NCBI GenBank assembly: GCA_000310025.1
Contig: FN648707.1
Span: 1,117,793 to 1,172,971, forward strand
Source of the DNA: Ectocarpus siliculosus
Taxonomy: Eukaryota; Sar; Phaeophyceae; Ectocarpales; Ectocarpaceae
Direction of reading: 5' to 3'
Length of the DNA: 55,179 nucleotides
A program made the translations under genes and the position numbers. Below the pieces are notes generated by a model. The model made no database searches and was not told the DNA's origin. It saw only the letters and a list, made by a program, of their open reading frames with translations. How positions within the stretch are numbered: position 1 is the first letter of the stretch; the number at the start of each line of letters is the position of its first letter. This document shows positions 22,079-33,126 of the stretch, piece after piece.

Positions 22079-23636
22079 ATTGAGCGTGATGACAGCCAGG
22101 ATACGCCCCGACCAATGGAGAGGAGACTGCACAGCCCGAATGCATGCGAGCAAAGGAATTTACGAGTTTTTGACCTTCGTTCTCACAGAAGGCGGGGAAA
22201 CGAAGGATGACCACCTAACTGCTGTCTTGTCGAGCCTGTTACCCACAGGGGAGATATCGCTGTATGCTGCTACGGGAACCGTAGAAATGTAAGCTGGTCA
22301 CCGCCGTACAACACTATTAATCCATTGCTGATTTCCCACGGACTCTTATCGATGGAAGACATGGAATTGTTGTGGTCTTCGTTCTTTGTAGCTAAGAACA
22401 CAGAGCCGGACGATCGGAGAATCGTGTTGAAAGCTTGTGCAAGCGAAATCGTTGAGTGGGTGGGGGCGGGGGGGGCACGTGATGCCGCGTTTACTTTCGA
22501 TGTCTTTGCCAAGCACCTCAGTCACCGCTGATGGCAGTACTGGTATGACTCCGGCTTCCATACTAACTTGAACCGTTTCGGGTGTACGATGGTCCCACGA
22601 TAGCCCCTCAACACAGAAACGCAGTTGTGCACGTCCTTCGTCGATTGGTGCCTTGTATATAGGGCGAGATACAGCTGGTGGGGTATTTAGACACTAGTAT
22701 TATTATAATCCCCAACCGGTGGGGGATTCTACAAAATACTAGATACCCCACCGGGCAACCGGGGGTTGCATGTACAGTACACGCCGACTACTAATACCCC
22801 TGGAATATACGGTTGCCTTCGACGATACAACGCAAGACCACGGCATCTCAAGCCACCGAGCCCTTCACAGAGGGTTGTGTACCCATTCACCTTGAGGTAT
22901 CGTTCGTGCCTCATGTGCCGCTTGGGGAGAACCTACACCTCTATACGTAGGGTTTCCCCGATGCGGAACAACTTCGGCAAATGGCCTTTGTCCAGTTTCC
23001 AGCTCAACATTCAACATGCCAACACAGACAATAGTACCGCGGTAACCAAGCATCTCTCCCGAGGAATACGTGTGAATGGCAGGGAAGCCAAAACAGGACG
23101 AGAGGCGATGTCTTCAGCTATACGTGCCAAGGTTGCAGATATGTCGGCAGCAACACCGATCTACATAAGTTTAGGCTGCAAAGTTGATCGCCGCCCAGCT
23201 GTGGGCTCATCCAAAGAAGCAGCGCGTGTGTTTCCCTTCTCGCTTGTAGTACGTGAACACTCAGTTCACAGCACAAGGCCAAAGCCGCCTCAACTACTAC
23301 AGTCGAAAGCACATCAACGGAGGGGGGAGGTGCAGCAGCAACCATGGAACGGACATGTGCGCAGCGGAAGGCAAAAAAGGAACGAAATCAACGACACATC
23401 TCGCCGTTGCAAGCATCGTCTGCCAATGTCCCGATTCTTTCTTGCGCTAAATTCGCGAATTCGCACTAGATTTTTTTTTACCTGCACAAGCCATGATGGT
23501 GTTGGACTGTCTCTGGAGATAGACATCGCTCCGCAGCAGTTGGCGCTCCTGCTACAGCGAGAGAGCGTGGTCAACAGGTCAGTCACGAACCCAGTTGCAG
23601 AGTTGCAACCCAGGGGGCGACGCACGTGCAGGTGTC
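22079..23636. other. Interval between DDHD gene and inverted duplicate
   Basis: The unrecognised 5' end of the DDHD gene should lie here. Several open frames exist, including one of 292 codons on the plus strand, but none has family motifs. Short CCGTTGCA triplets (23690-23712) lie just beyond. Confidence 0.4.
22675..22756. repeat. Small foldback sequence
   Basis: GGTGGGGTATTTAGACACTA at the left pairs with AATACTAGATACCCCACC at the right, around a second inverted core CCCCAACCGGTGGGGG. It could be a tiny MITE remnant; no further copies were seen in the window. Confidence 0.5.
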
Positions 23637-26600
23637 ATTCCTAGTCGCGTCGCCGCCAATTGCGCCGCCTTTTCTGTCAACCGACCGTTGCACCGTTGCA
23701 CCGTTGCATGTGAAGTATCATTTTGCCTGTCTGCTGTTCGCTGATGTAATGATATTGGCTTGCCGAAGCCACGCCCCGGTGTGTGGTGCCGTGTGTTGAA
23801 CATTACTGCTGCTAACTTCTTTTTTTTGAGCTGAAGTGCGAAAGCGGAGCTCTGGCCCTTCTCTCCGTCAAGGTTCGACAATGAGTATTGCATATCTTGG
23901 TCATCATGTGGTTTTGTCCGGGTGTCGAGACTCGGAAGCGGTCACATTATGTTAAGTCATGATCAAACCTGTCTCACGCGCCGCCCACCGTCATGGACAT
24001 CGGTGGCCGTCGTTTGTTTTGTAGGGTTGGATGTTGGCTGCTGGTTGTCATCGATAGCGTTGGTCGCCGCAGTACAGATTGATGCATCCAACAAGGCACT
24101 GCTGCTGTTGGCGCAACATCTTGCGGCGTACCATTTGTCTACACAATATAGAAGCACATCCGGACACAGCGGTTCAATGTATCGGCGTAGTTTAGCGTAG
24201 AGGGGCTATCATGTGTGTGTGGGAGTCAGCCTTCGATCGTTGCTGGCGAGAGGCAGAACGCTAATGTGCTTGCTGTAAGCACCATAGACCCCGACTCTCC
24301 AAGACGAAATAATAGCCTCGTCAAATGACCCCTCGATTATTGAGAGGGCATTTTGATAGGGATTATACTTGTAGACAGCAACGGGCAGGAGCATGGTAAA
24401 CCAGGGCAGATGTTGGCACCACTTTGGGTTGTGGATACGCGTACAGCAGTGTGTCTGACGCGGACTCTCTTCCCCCCTCCCCCGCCGCGCTCAAACCGCC
24501 GCAGCTTGCACAAACGCGTATGTGACTACGGGGACCCCACCTGCCTAGGGAATCCTACCGCGTACTGGGGAATCCGTTGAGACTTGAGCTGCGTGTATTG
24601 CGTGTGCGAGGATGGGTGGGCGGGCATGGATTGCCGGCGCTGCCTTGACGTCTCTGTGTGCCCGAGCAGCACGGTCAATGGGCTGGTGACCACGCACTCG
24701 AGTTTAGTTTTTTTTCGGAGGGGGGGGGGTCGTGCTGTGGGAGTTGGAAAACGAAACAGCCGTAGGAAGCCTTAAACTGTTGATGTATTCCGCCGGTTGA
24801 TGATTTTTTTCGTTGGAACGCCGCGACAATCCTAACGTTCAAGGGACATCGGAACCGGGATACTTGTCGGGAGTTTTATACATCTATCCTGAAGATGCCG
24901 AGCGCATGTACATCGGGCCGTTGCACGAAGAGACTCCTGATGCAGTCTCTTTCTGGACAACCCCAACAGCACTACCCCCCCCCTCCCCCCCACCAGCCAC
25001 GAAGCCACCCGACATATCCAGAAGTACAGAATAATCCCTCTTATGAACGGGCCCACGACCCAGACTTAATATCGCATCCACCCTGCAGTCGAGACTATCA
25101 AGGCTGTTGCAGCGACGGACTGCAGCGCCAACAGTCTTCTCCCTACCGAGGAGGAAGTTCGATCGGAGGCCGGGAAGATACTCTAGTGCTCCTGCGGCGG
25201 AGGGGATGACGGGTGGACCGACTTCATGTGCCGTCAACAGCCAGACACGTGGATACAGTTGGCGGTGACGGGCGGGGGTACGGAGGAGGACCCGGCATTT
25301 GTGGTCGTAATAGGTGTTGTTATGCGTGGTTTTGCCATGCTGTTGGTGGATACTGGGGGGCGCCGTGATATGAGGCCGGTGTGGTGGTGGTGCTGAGGGA
25401 TGGGTTGTCGTTGGTACTTGGAGTAGTGTGAAGGCGGGAGCTCTCCTAAGCTTCGGGTATTGATTTTCTGGGCGTTGGTTTTGTAGTTGGAGGTGGAGGT
25501 GGAGTTGTTGTCCGTTTGGTGTCTGTACATATGTGCGACGGGTCTAACCAGAAGAAAGAGCGTCTGATTGTTTTGGTGGTGTGCCTGGCTGTCGGCACCT
25601 TCGGTACGGCAGCGTCCGGTCCGCTGCCCCGGCAGGAGAGCTCCCTGTGTCGCCGAAGCTAGGTTAGCACTCTTGAAAACATCCCTCGTCATCGTACCCT
25701 CCCCGCGGCGCAGGTTTCCATACTGCGTGTCCCCCAACGGGGAGAAGTACGAGACGCACTAATGCACGTCTACCTCGCACGGAGGAAAGCCCATCACGAT
25801 CGCCTGCCAAGAAAAGAAGGTAAATTGACACTTGACTGCCGGATTGGATGCGAATTGATTGCCGCCTCTCAGTGTTGCGTGCCTTTATTACCGCCCCCCT
25901 CCGAGCTTTGTTCATTTGTAGATATCTCATGTGGTTTATGTATTATCTGCCGTAGTATCCAGTTGCGTGTAAGCTCTGGCACCTTTGTGGTCATGAAGGC
26001 CCGAAGAACGTTGGACCTTGTTCGAACACATCGTGGGATTGATTGCAGCCCTTCTCGGTGTTGACGTCGACCTTCATCCAGCACAATCGCATGTCAAGCC
26101 ATCACCACCACCCCGGGGATAAGTTGGCGTTACTCTTAAGACCGCACGCATACCCCGCTCTCCCCTCTCCCCTCGCCCTCTATCTCGGCTCTTGGGGAAA
26201 TCGCACACCCGCGGAATGCTATGTTCGTAGTGTAGGCATACAGGCGAGTGGGTAGACATGTTACTCCATCAACAACGTGAAGACAACAGCGACAAGAAAA
26301 ACAAGTGTGGCGATGAATCTGGCGGCGAATGCCCATTGTCGCGTGAAAAATCCCCTCCGCTTGGCCCACCGCTCGCTCTTCAACCCACGTGGGCGGGTCT
26401 GGTCCCAACGCTCACACTGACCTTTCCCCGAACCCAAATATTATTTATACCTTCATCGCAATCATCCAGGTGAACGGATCCTACGTGTGCTACTACCTAC
26501 AACCGGATCATTTCGCGCCGCTATCGATGACCTGCTCCGTTGGATCCTGCCTGTACCAGGTACGGAGTTTCTTTGGGTCCGAACTGGCCGAGTTACCCGA

Positions 26601-26935
26601 GAAAAGCAGACAATCGCTGTGGCACACACTTGGGCGTGCTTTGTTTGACCTTGTGTTGTGTTGCTTTTTCCGTGTTTGTTTGCCGATCTGTATTGTGTCG
26701 GTCATGTGAGCTGACTAGCGGGTGGTGGAAACGAGGCCGGTACATTCTGTTGGCCCCCCGCAGTCCTCTTAAGTATCTAAACACGGTGGCTCTTGGGAGC
26801 GTGTGTTGTACGTGTCCGACGAACTCCCCGTGCGCCATGATCGATCCCGCGCTTCCCATTCGCGGGCGGAGCGCCGGTGTACCCGTCTGGGTCAAAGACG
26901 AAGCCCGGTTCCTAGACCATCGGAGCGCAGGTTAG
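23637..26935 (+). pseudogene. Inverted, decayed copy of the ABCG gene 5' half
   Basis: The plus strand parallels the minus-strand ABCG gene exon by exon: signal-peptide region (ATG 23993, 1-nt insertion), EGF exon (24505 on), the CSCGGG exon (about 25098-25310), the CVSPNGEKYETH exon (about 25700-25806), the VNGSYVCYY exon (26470-26559, intact) and the exon near 26865-26930. Lesions seen: a 2-nt insertion in the EGF exon, TGA 24578-24580, TAG 25184-25186, TAA 25760-25762, TAG 26913-26915, and a lost AG acceptor before the last exon (CGCAG became CGCGG). The exons equivalent to 3270-3173 and 2731-2610 are missing through a deletion. The membrane helix and ABC domain have no counterpart. It cannot encode a transporter. 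Confidence 0.8.
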
Positions 26936-27150
26936 CTTTGAAACTTGATTTGTTTCAAAACCTAGTCCCTCGGAGTGCAAGGTAGCTTTGGACGCTGATG
27001 TGTTGAAATTTATGATGACGTGGTTTGGTGGAGCTCAGGGGGTTGGCGAGGTGTTTGGGCAGGTGTTTCGACGTACCTGGTCCTTCGAAGTTCAAGTGGA
27101 TTCGTCCTTCTGAGAGCACTGTGTCGGACGATTGTTTCTGTTGTTGGCAG
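23637..27150. repeat. Right arm of inverted segmental duplication
   Basis: This is the shorter arm (about 3.5 kb), inverted relative to 660-6556. Collinearity fades after about 27125, where TCCTTCTGAGAGC is the last clear match. About 1.8 kb of left-arm sequence (roughly 4050 to 2220) is absent here. The two arms flank about 17 kb that contain the MSS51-like, small secreted and DDHD genes. Confidence 0.7.
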
Positions 27151-27898
27151 TCAGATGTTGGCTTGCTATCCAGGAGGGTAGTCGAGAAGCGAGCAGCACT
27201 GTGGAAACCCTACCGTTTACGGTAGCAGGAATCAGCCTGTTGTGTAGGTTGCTTGTTTCCAGTGGCGTTGTGGGAGGCTGGCAAGCGGTGGCCCAGAACC
27301 ATCTCGCTGTTTTGGATTTTCATCTCCATCGTGTAGCTTGTGTCGGGTGGCTGTCACCACGTGTTTTGTGAGGATGACATCGCGGCGGCAAAAGGGGAGT
27401 ACGGCGGTACATTGGTGGCGTTTGTTGCGCAAGCACAATGATATTACCGTATGCACAATATTGGGAAAGGAGAGGTTGCCGAAAATAGCTTGGGAGGGGG
27501 CTCGTAGGGTTTGGAGGTCTAAACCGAGCGTACCGAGATTTTCTGTAGGGTATGGGAGCCTGTACCGAGCGTACCGAGACGATCGGTAGGGTATTTACCG
27601 ACGGTACAGACAAATACATACCCTTCCGCACACATCCTTGTTTATTTCCTGTCGAAGGCATCTGAAGAGCTGGTCATTTTCACTAGAAGAGCCGTATTTT
27701 CACTAGAATACCGAACGGCCCGCTCTTACATGACCCACCCCGCCGATTTAAATGTCTTGCGCAGTCCATGTAATCTTGAGCGTACCTACCTTCGCGTGTG
27801 TGGGAAGCGGGGAGGCCTATGTGATTGCAGACGATGGGTGGCTTGTTTGGACGTAAGGTTCTCGATCCAACATGGCATGTGTGTGTTGTCGGTCTAAA
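27151..27898. other. Non-coding interval with TACCGAGCG repeats
   Basis: No exon was recognised. Around 27525-27600 GTACCGAGCGTACCGAGA and CGGTAGGGTA occur as imperfect direct repeats. Confidence 0.5.
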
Positions 27899-28249
27899 TA
27901 TTGTGGCGACAGCCCCCCCATTTTTCGTGGTGAGACGTGTACTACAATCTTCAGTGTATGAGAGTACTACACTTTTCAGTGTATTATTTCGTACAACTAC
28001 AACCATACAAGGTCACACAGGAGGGGGTGAACACCGGGGCGTCTTTCTTCTTCTGCTTTTTCTTTTCGTGCCCCACCTTCCTCCTGATGTGCGTGCTGAA
28101 TATTGTACTTTTATGGCGAGAAGGGTCCAGACGCCCCTTTTCCTCGTCGACGGTGGTAACGTCGAAGTTTGGTACTCACGACAGCTTTTTTTTCAGCTTA
28201 TTTTTTCGCTTTCACCCGCAAAGTTGTGAAAGTTGTAAAATTTTCACCC

Positions 28250-28314
28250 CATGGGGATACGAACTCACGATGTTGCCACTAGCGGTGTCGAGGGTACCAC
28301 TAGACCACCGGGCC
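28250..28314 (-). other. tRNA-like Pol III promoter segment
   Basis: On the minus strand TGGTCTAGTGG (28307-28297) matches the tRNA A box, and AGTTCGTATCC (28264-28254) matches the B box, at tRNA-like spacing. The cloverleaf is degenerate: the T stem does not pair well. It is therefore more likely a tRNA-derived SINE head or tRNA relic than a working tRNA gene. Confidence 0.6.
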
Positions 28315-28429
28315 GACCGGCATGGTCTGCGTAAATTTCACGGTACACCTCGTGAAAATTCCCGCCGTTTTTTTCCCGCCGTGGTGGGCGGTCCCGGTAC
28401 TGGCGGTAATTACCGCCACATTCGGTGGT

Positions 28430-28660
28430 ACCGGGAACCGCCGAAGGCGGTACCGCCGAAAAACGAAGTACCGCCTACCGCCTAAAAAGTACTGCCATAT
28501 TGCAGTACCGCCGAAGAAGTACCGCCATGATTGGAAGTACCGGGAACCGCCAAAGGCGGTCCCGCCGGAAAACGAAACACCGCCTACAGCCAAAAAAGTA
28601 CCGCCATATTGAAGTACCGCCCCGCCTGCATCCGCCCAAAAAACTAGTGCCGAGGTGTAC
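28430..28660. repeat. Array of ACCGCC-containing units inside the TIR element
   Basis: GTACCGCC recurs many times with spacers (such as GAAAAACGAA, TACCGCCTA, ATATTG), and larger half-units GGGAACCGCC-AAAGGCGGT form small palindromes. Two longer repeats (28425-28520 and 28540-28625) align to each other. No coding reading is supported. Confidence 0.7.
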
Positions 28661-28810
28661 CCTGGTAAATTTAGAAAAAATGCTCGGAGTAACATTTTCG
28701 AACCCAGTCGGTCTCCGTGAAAACAAATTGTGGACACCACATCTCACCACGAAAAATGGGGGGACTGTTTCCAGAATGAAAAGGACGAAACAGCAACAAC
28801 AATAGCCTCC

Positions 28811-29335
28811 CCCCCTCGGTGTTTGCCATCGGGATTGGGTTTTCGTCGCTTGGCAACGACGTTGTAAAACAAGCCAATTCACTTCGTGAGCTCGGCAACC
28901 AGGTTACCGTTTTTTTTTTTTTCCTCCGTTTTCTTTTGCGGTAATCATAATGGTGGTCGAGTAGAGTATGTTGTGCGGGGTCGAGAACCCTCACTCCGCG
29001 CAAAGGGGATGATCGCACCACGTTGTGTTGAAATGGCCAAGCATCCTCGAGGCAGTTACACAGTGCTAACAACTGTCTCTGGAAGTGAAAGCACCAGAAA
29101 ATAAATTAAGTCATAAGCAGCTGTCATCCGTACGCAAGGAAGTCAGCACAAGATGCCGAACACCCTTACCAGGATGCAGCTCACCCTTCATGCGACTCGC
29201 CGAATACCTCACGGCGCTTCGCGTTTGGTGATGTGAGAGCCTGGTCCGGTGAGAACCCGGCGTGCTCCGTCCCGGCTTTGTAGGGATGCGAGGTCAATGG
29301 TCTAACGACTACGGCATGCACGACTATGAGTACAC
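28811..29335 (-). repeat. SINE-like dispersed repeat, fullest copy
   Basis: About 500 bp, from CGGTGTTTGCCATCGGG to GACTATGAGTAC on the plus strand. It is nearly identical to 18583-18965 over their shared part and similar to the tandem copy that follows. On the minus strand the element would start with a C/G homopolymer, then CATGCCGTAGTCGTTAGACC and later CCGGGTTCTCACCGG, a D-arm-like and T-arm-like pair that suggests tRNA ancestry. Confidence 0.65.
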
Positions 29336-29735
29336 CCCCGCCGCCCGAAATCACGTCCACCCCGGTGTTTGACATCGGGGTTGCGTTTTCGTCGATTGGC
29401 AACGACGTTGTGAAACAAGCCGATCGCTTCGTTTGTTCGATTAACAGGTTCCCGTTCTGTTTTTTTCCTTTGTGTTTCTTTGCGGTAACCATAAATGGTG
29501 GTCGAGTAGATTGTGTTGTGCGGGGTCGAGAACGTTCACTCTGCTCAAAGGGGATGATCGCACCAAGTTGTGTTAAAATGGTCAACCTCGAGGCAGTTAC
29601 ACAGCAGCGCTTATTACTGTTTCTGGAAGTCTGTCTCTGGAAGTTGAGGCACCAGAAAATAAAAAATCATTCACAGCTGTCATCCGCTGCAAGGAAGTAA
29701 GCCCCAGATGCCGAACACCCTTCGCAGGATACAGC
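29335..29735 (-). repeat. SINE-like repeat, second tandem copy, truncated
   Basis: It directly follows the copy at 28811-29335 in the same orientation and repeats CGGTGTTTGACATCGGG, GGTGGTCGAGTAGA, GGGGATGATCGCACCA, GAGGCAGTTACACAG and AGATGCCGAACACCCTTCGC. It lacks the tRNA-like head. An internal duplication of TCTGGAAGT is present. Confidence 0.65.
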
Positions 29736-30164
29736 GAATCATAGAACAAGCCGAAATCAAACAAGTTTACTATTATATAGTCAGCGAGTGTAATGGTTTG
29801 GTTTCGCGGTTTTTCTAAAAGTTAGTCGCGCGGGGCTCACGCTGACTAGCTAGGTTGTTAATGGTTTGATTTCGACTTGAACAAGAGTTAGTTATAGTCT
29901 TCAGTTGTGGGTTCGAGGCCCATACTGGAAACTTTGTAGTGGTGTTTTCCTGAGACGCGTCTGAGATACAAGAACATTCTGCAGGATGTGAGTAGGCGAG
30001 TGATATGAAGCGAAATAGAGATTCGACGGATAGTAGCGCTGGCAAGGGGAGTCGCCCTCCCCGAAAGTGAAAGTGCCGGGGCTCACGAACTCCACGACTA
30101 ACTAGTTATTATGAAGCCGAAATCTAACCATTAGGTCTAGTCTAATGGTTTGTTTTCGGCTTGT

Positions 30165-30335
30165 ATAGCACCATCCACGCGACTCGCCGAATACATCACG
30201 GTGCTTCGCGCTTGGTGATTTGAGAGCCTGGTCCGGTGAGAACCCGGCGTACTCCGTCCCGGCTTTGTAGCGATGCAAGGTCAATGGTCAAACGACTACG
30301 GCATGCACGACTATGAGTACACCCCCCTCCAAACC
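30165..30335 (-). repeat. SINE-like repeat, head fragment
   Basis: It matches the head portion of the copy at 28811-29335: GACTCGCCGAATAC, GAGAGCCTGGTCCGGTGAG, AACCCGGCGTACTCCGTCC, GGCATGCACGACTATGAGTA, followed by a C-rich tract. Confidence 0.65.
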
Positions 30336-30852
30336 ACCCCCCTCCCAACCAAACGGACCCCGATTTTTCGATTTCAGTACATGTATGTAGGCCTTGTTGT
30401 CTTTATTTTTTCACGTAGACCCTTCTCGAACTCCGTGTTTGACCCAGCAGCCGCCGGCCAATTGCCCCCCCGTGAACTTTCCCATGAGTCAAGCTGCCGA
30501 ATCCCTTGAGTGTGATTTGTGCAGGTACAATTGCGAAGGTCCACGTTGTCCCTTAAGCGATGAAATGCATGTCTTTAATAAACGCCAAGCACATATACGT
30601 CGTATAGTCACACAGAGTGACGTTTTTGGTGGGTCAGGCGGTTAACGCAGCCGAAGGCAACGAGATAACGAACCACACACACAACGCGTTATGATCCCCC
30701 GTCACGACACTTTATTTTTTCTTGGCCCTTGATCATGACCGCTACTCACTCCTGCACATGTGCGAATACCCAAACCCCGTGCTAGGCCTCTTCTCTCGCC
30801 TTACCACCCTTTTCTTGGAATCCTCGCCAAGAAACCACCCTTATTACAATAA

Positions 30853-31068
30853 AAGGAACGTCGGGCAGGTGGACCTCGGCGCCACCCCGGATGAGGTCCA
30901 GAACCATTTTAAGACCTGCGGCACGATCAACCGGATGGCCATCCTGTGGGACAAGATATCCGGAAAACCTAAGGGAAGCTTACAACGAGCTTGCCGACAT
31001 GGACGTGTCGGAGAACGCCCCCGCTGTGGACAACTCCCCTTTCAAGCGCCGCAACCTCAAAATGTGAG
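30853..31068 (+). pseudogene. PABPN1-like RRM fragment, frameshifted
   Basis: The frame reads [20 protein letters not shown], then [20 protein letters not shown], a close match to the RRM of nuclear poly(A)-binding protein 2. Homology then continues in another frame after about 30972: [29 protein letters not shown] small deletion at the RNP1 position (expected KGFAYIEF) breaks the frame and removes aromatic RNA-binding residues. The start of the domain is also damaged (expected IYVGN). This is probably a relic copy; a GTGAGT directly after the homology might be an old donor, so it need not be a retrocopy. Confidence 0.65.
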
Positions 31069-33126
31069 TTCGAATAATAACAAAGTGCTCGTTACTAGGT
31101 ACACGTACACCATTTTTTTGTGATAATCATGTTGTGTTTTCCAGGTGTTTTCTGTTTCAAGCCTGCCAACGGAAGAAAAAAAAAAGACGGTCTGTAGGTG
31201 CACGTCAGGTTTCATTTGCTCCGCAAAGAATAACGACGTGTTGCGGCGATATTTGACTGTGTTTTCTTTCTGCTTTTTTCATATGCATACAGACAGTAGT
31301 CTCTCTAGCTCCGGCGCGGAATATGGAGGGAGTTACGCAGTTCCATGATGTAAACACTTTTCCAAGGAACTTATTATGCGTCTCTAGCTAGCCTTCAAAG
31401 GGAAAACAAACGAGGCGGTCACTACAGACTGCAGCACGCAGTGTGCTATGTGCCCACCCACGGTTGTAAGAATAGATCTGAGGACTAAGTTCACCCAGGA
31501 CCGATGCGGATGACATAAACCTTGAATGTCACACACCCATGCTCCTTCCAGCACAGGGATGATTATTAGACGTGAACACGTGAGCGTGCTCTCTCTCTCT
31601 CGAGGGGCCCCGTACTTGGACTCCAAATATCATACCACGAACTCCCCTGATCGGATCTTGTATCCAAGTGAGTACTCCGAAACGGCCCCCCTGCTTGATA
31701 CAAGATATACGATCTTGAAGTCCTTGGTGAAAAATCTTCCAACCAACACAACAATACAAATAACCACTTGAGAAAGATCTTCTACTAAAACTGATGGCTA
31801 CGCATTACACTCAAAGCGTCTCCATTAGTTTATCCTCGAATTCAATGTATCCGCCCCTGGATAATATCTCAAACCGTCAACACAATAGAACCATCCTCAG
31901 AAGAGTACCGAAAAATATTATCTGCCCACATCAGAAAAGCGCCGAAACGTCTTCGTTTACCACCACCTCTTCTTGATACTTTAGATTTTGACCGTTGCGA
32001 CCCCCTTCTTTGATCGCCACCTGTGGAAAGGTAGACGAGCTCACCAATCATAGGGCGGCAGCGGCGCTGAGGGCCGGGGTCATAAACATGACCAATCCAA
32101 AAAAAATTAGCGTGTCGGAGGCCCTATTTGTTGCTCTACTGCTGCGCGGTGACCACCCCTATCATAGGCGTCCCTTGTGACTGTCCATTCGCTCATCTCC
32201 TGGTCGATTCCTGGACAGACAGAGTCACATCAAACACACAGCCGGCGTCCAAGTTCAGAGCGCACGGCAAACAAAATCGGAAGGAGGGGTGGGGGGCGAA
32301 TGATTCTGATTATACGTGCTTCAGCAGTTCCTAAACCATGTGTACCGCACCGCCGTCAAGGGGAGATGGGTATGACGAGCCGTGGCCTCGACGCGCATGG
32401 CACTCACAAATGGACGAGGGGAAAGATTTCTTCTTCTAGAAGTTCCATCAGCGCTATATTGGCAGAGGCTCGAAAATGAGTCGTGACCACATGTTTCGGT
32501 ACTATGGTACACGCTCCTAAATCAGAAGCACGAGGGTTGGTTTCGCTGGTACTGCGTTGATTGTGACAACTGTGATAAGGTTGCGTTCAAGGACACCAGA
32601 CGTCCATTCAGATTTGCAGTTCTCACCGGGTATCAGTCTTTCTGTCCAACGTCTGGAGGCTCATGGGGTACCACCAAGTGGACCCAACGGACTTCCACAA
32701 TGTGAGCCCTTCATCCATGCTCGAACAGCCGGGAGCACCACGTTTTCGCTGGGAGCACCATGCAACACGAACAAAGAGGCTCACACACGCCAATCGCACC
32801 CTCCTGAGGCCGACAGAGAACATGTTTGTCTCCCGTTGGAGCTCTTGCTTCGGTGGATCCGCGCCTACGGTCCATCACCCGGCTTGATCGCTCCTTCATC
32901 GCGAGCATCGAAGCCGAAGCTTCGCCAATCATTGCTCATGTTTCTGTCGGCACGCACCTATGTCCCTTTTTTCCAACCCCGAAATTCGGGGTCGGCGGCG
33001 TTGCGCCTTACCCATTAAGGCGTGTAAAATATATGAAATACAACTACGTGTGAAAGTAGCACATACTTACAGCAGGACTCGACTCGTCCCGACTCCTATG
33101 GGCCCAACCCTTCGCAAAAATATCAT
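31069..33126. other. Interval without a recognised gene
   Basis: Only short, uncorrelated open frames are present; none shows a family motif or phase-compatible splice chain. A poly-CAG/CAA tract near 33388-33415 belongs to the following gene's intron. Confidence 0.5.

Larger units (their letters stand above)
27899..28777. mobile_element. TIR-bounded non-autonomous element (about 880 bp)
   Basis: Terminal inverted repeats of about 40 bp: the left begins near 27899 with ACAGCCCCCCCATTTTTCG and the right ends near 28777 as the reverse complement of ACAGTCCCCCCATTTTTCG; both continue with TGGTGAGA-YGT. No transposase frame is visible. The interior holds tRNA-like boxes (28250-28314) and an array of ACCGCC-containing units (28430-28660). 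A third terminus lies at 53316-53397. Target-site duplication was not clear. Confidence 0.6.

Noticed and set aside
22325-22531. Plus-strand frame with acidic and helical character
   Set aside because: Looks mildly protein-like but has no recognisable domain, start context or partner exons.
22766-23644. 292-codon open frame on the plus strand
   Set aside because: No family motif, biased toward basic residues, and runs through the duplication boundary at 23637; probably chance.
28250-28314. A functional tRNA gene
   Set aside because: A and B boxes are good, but arms do not pair into a proper cloverleaf.
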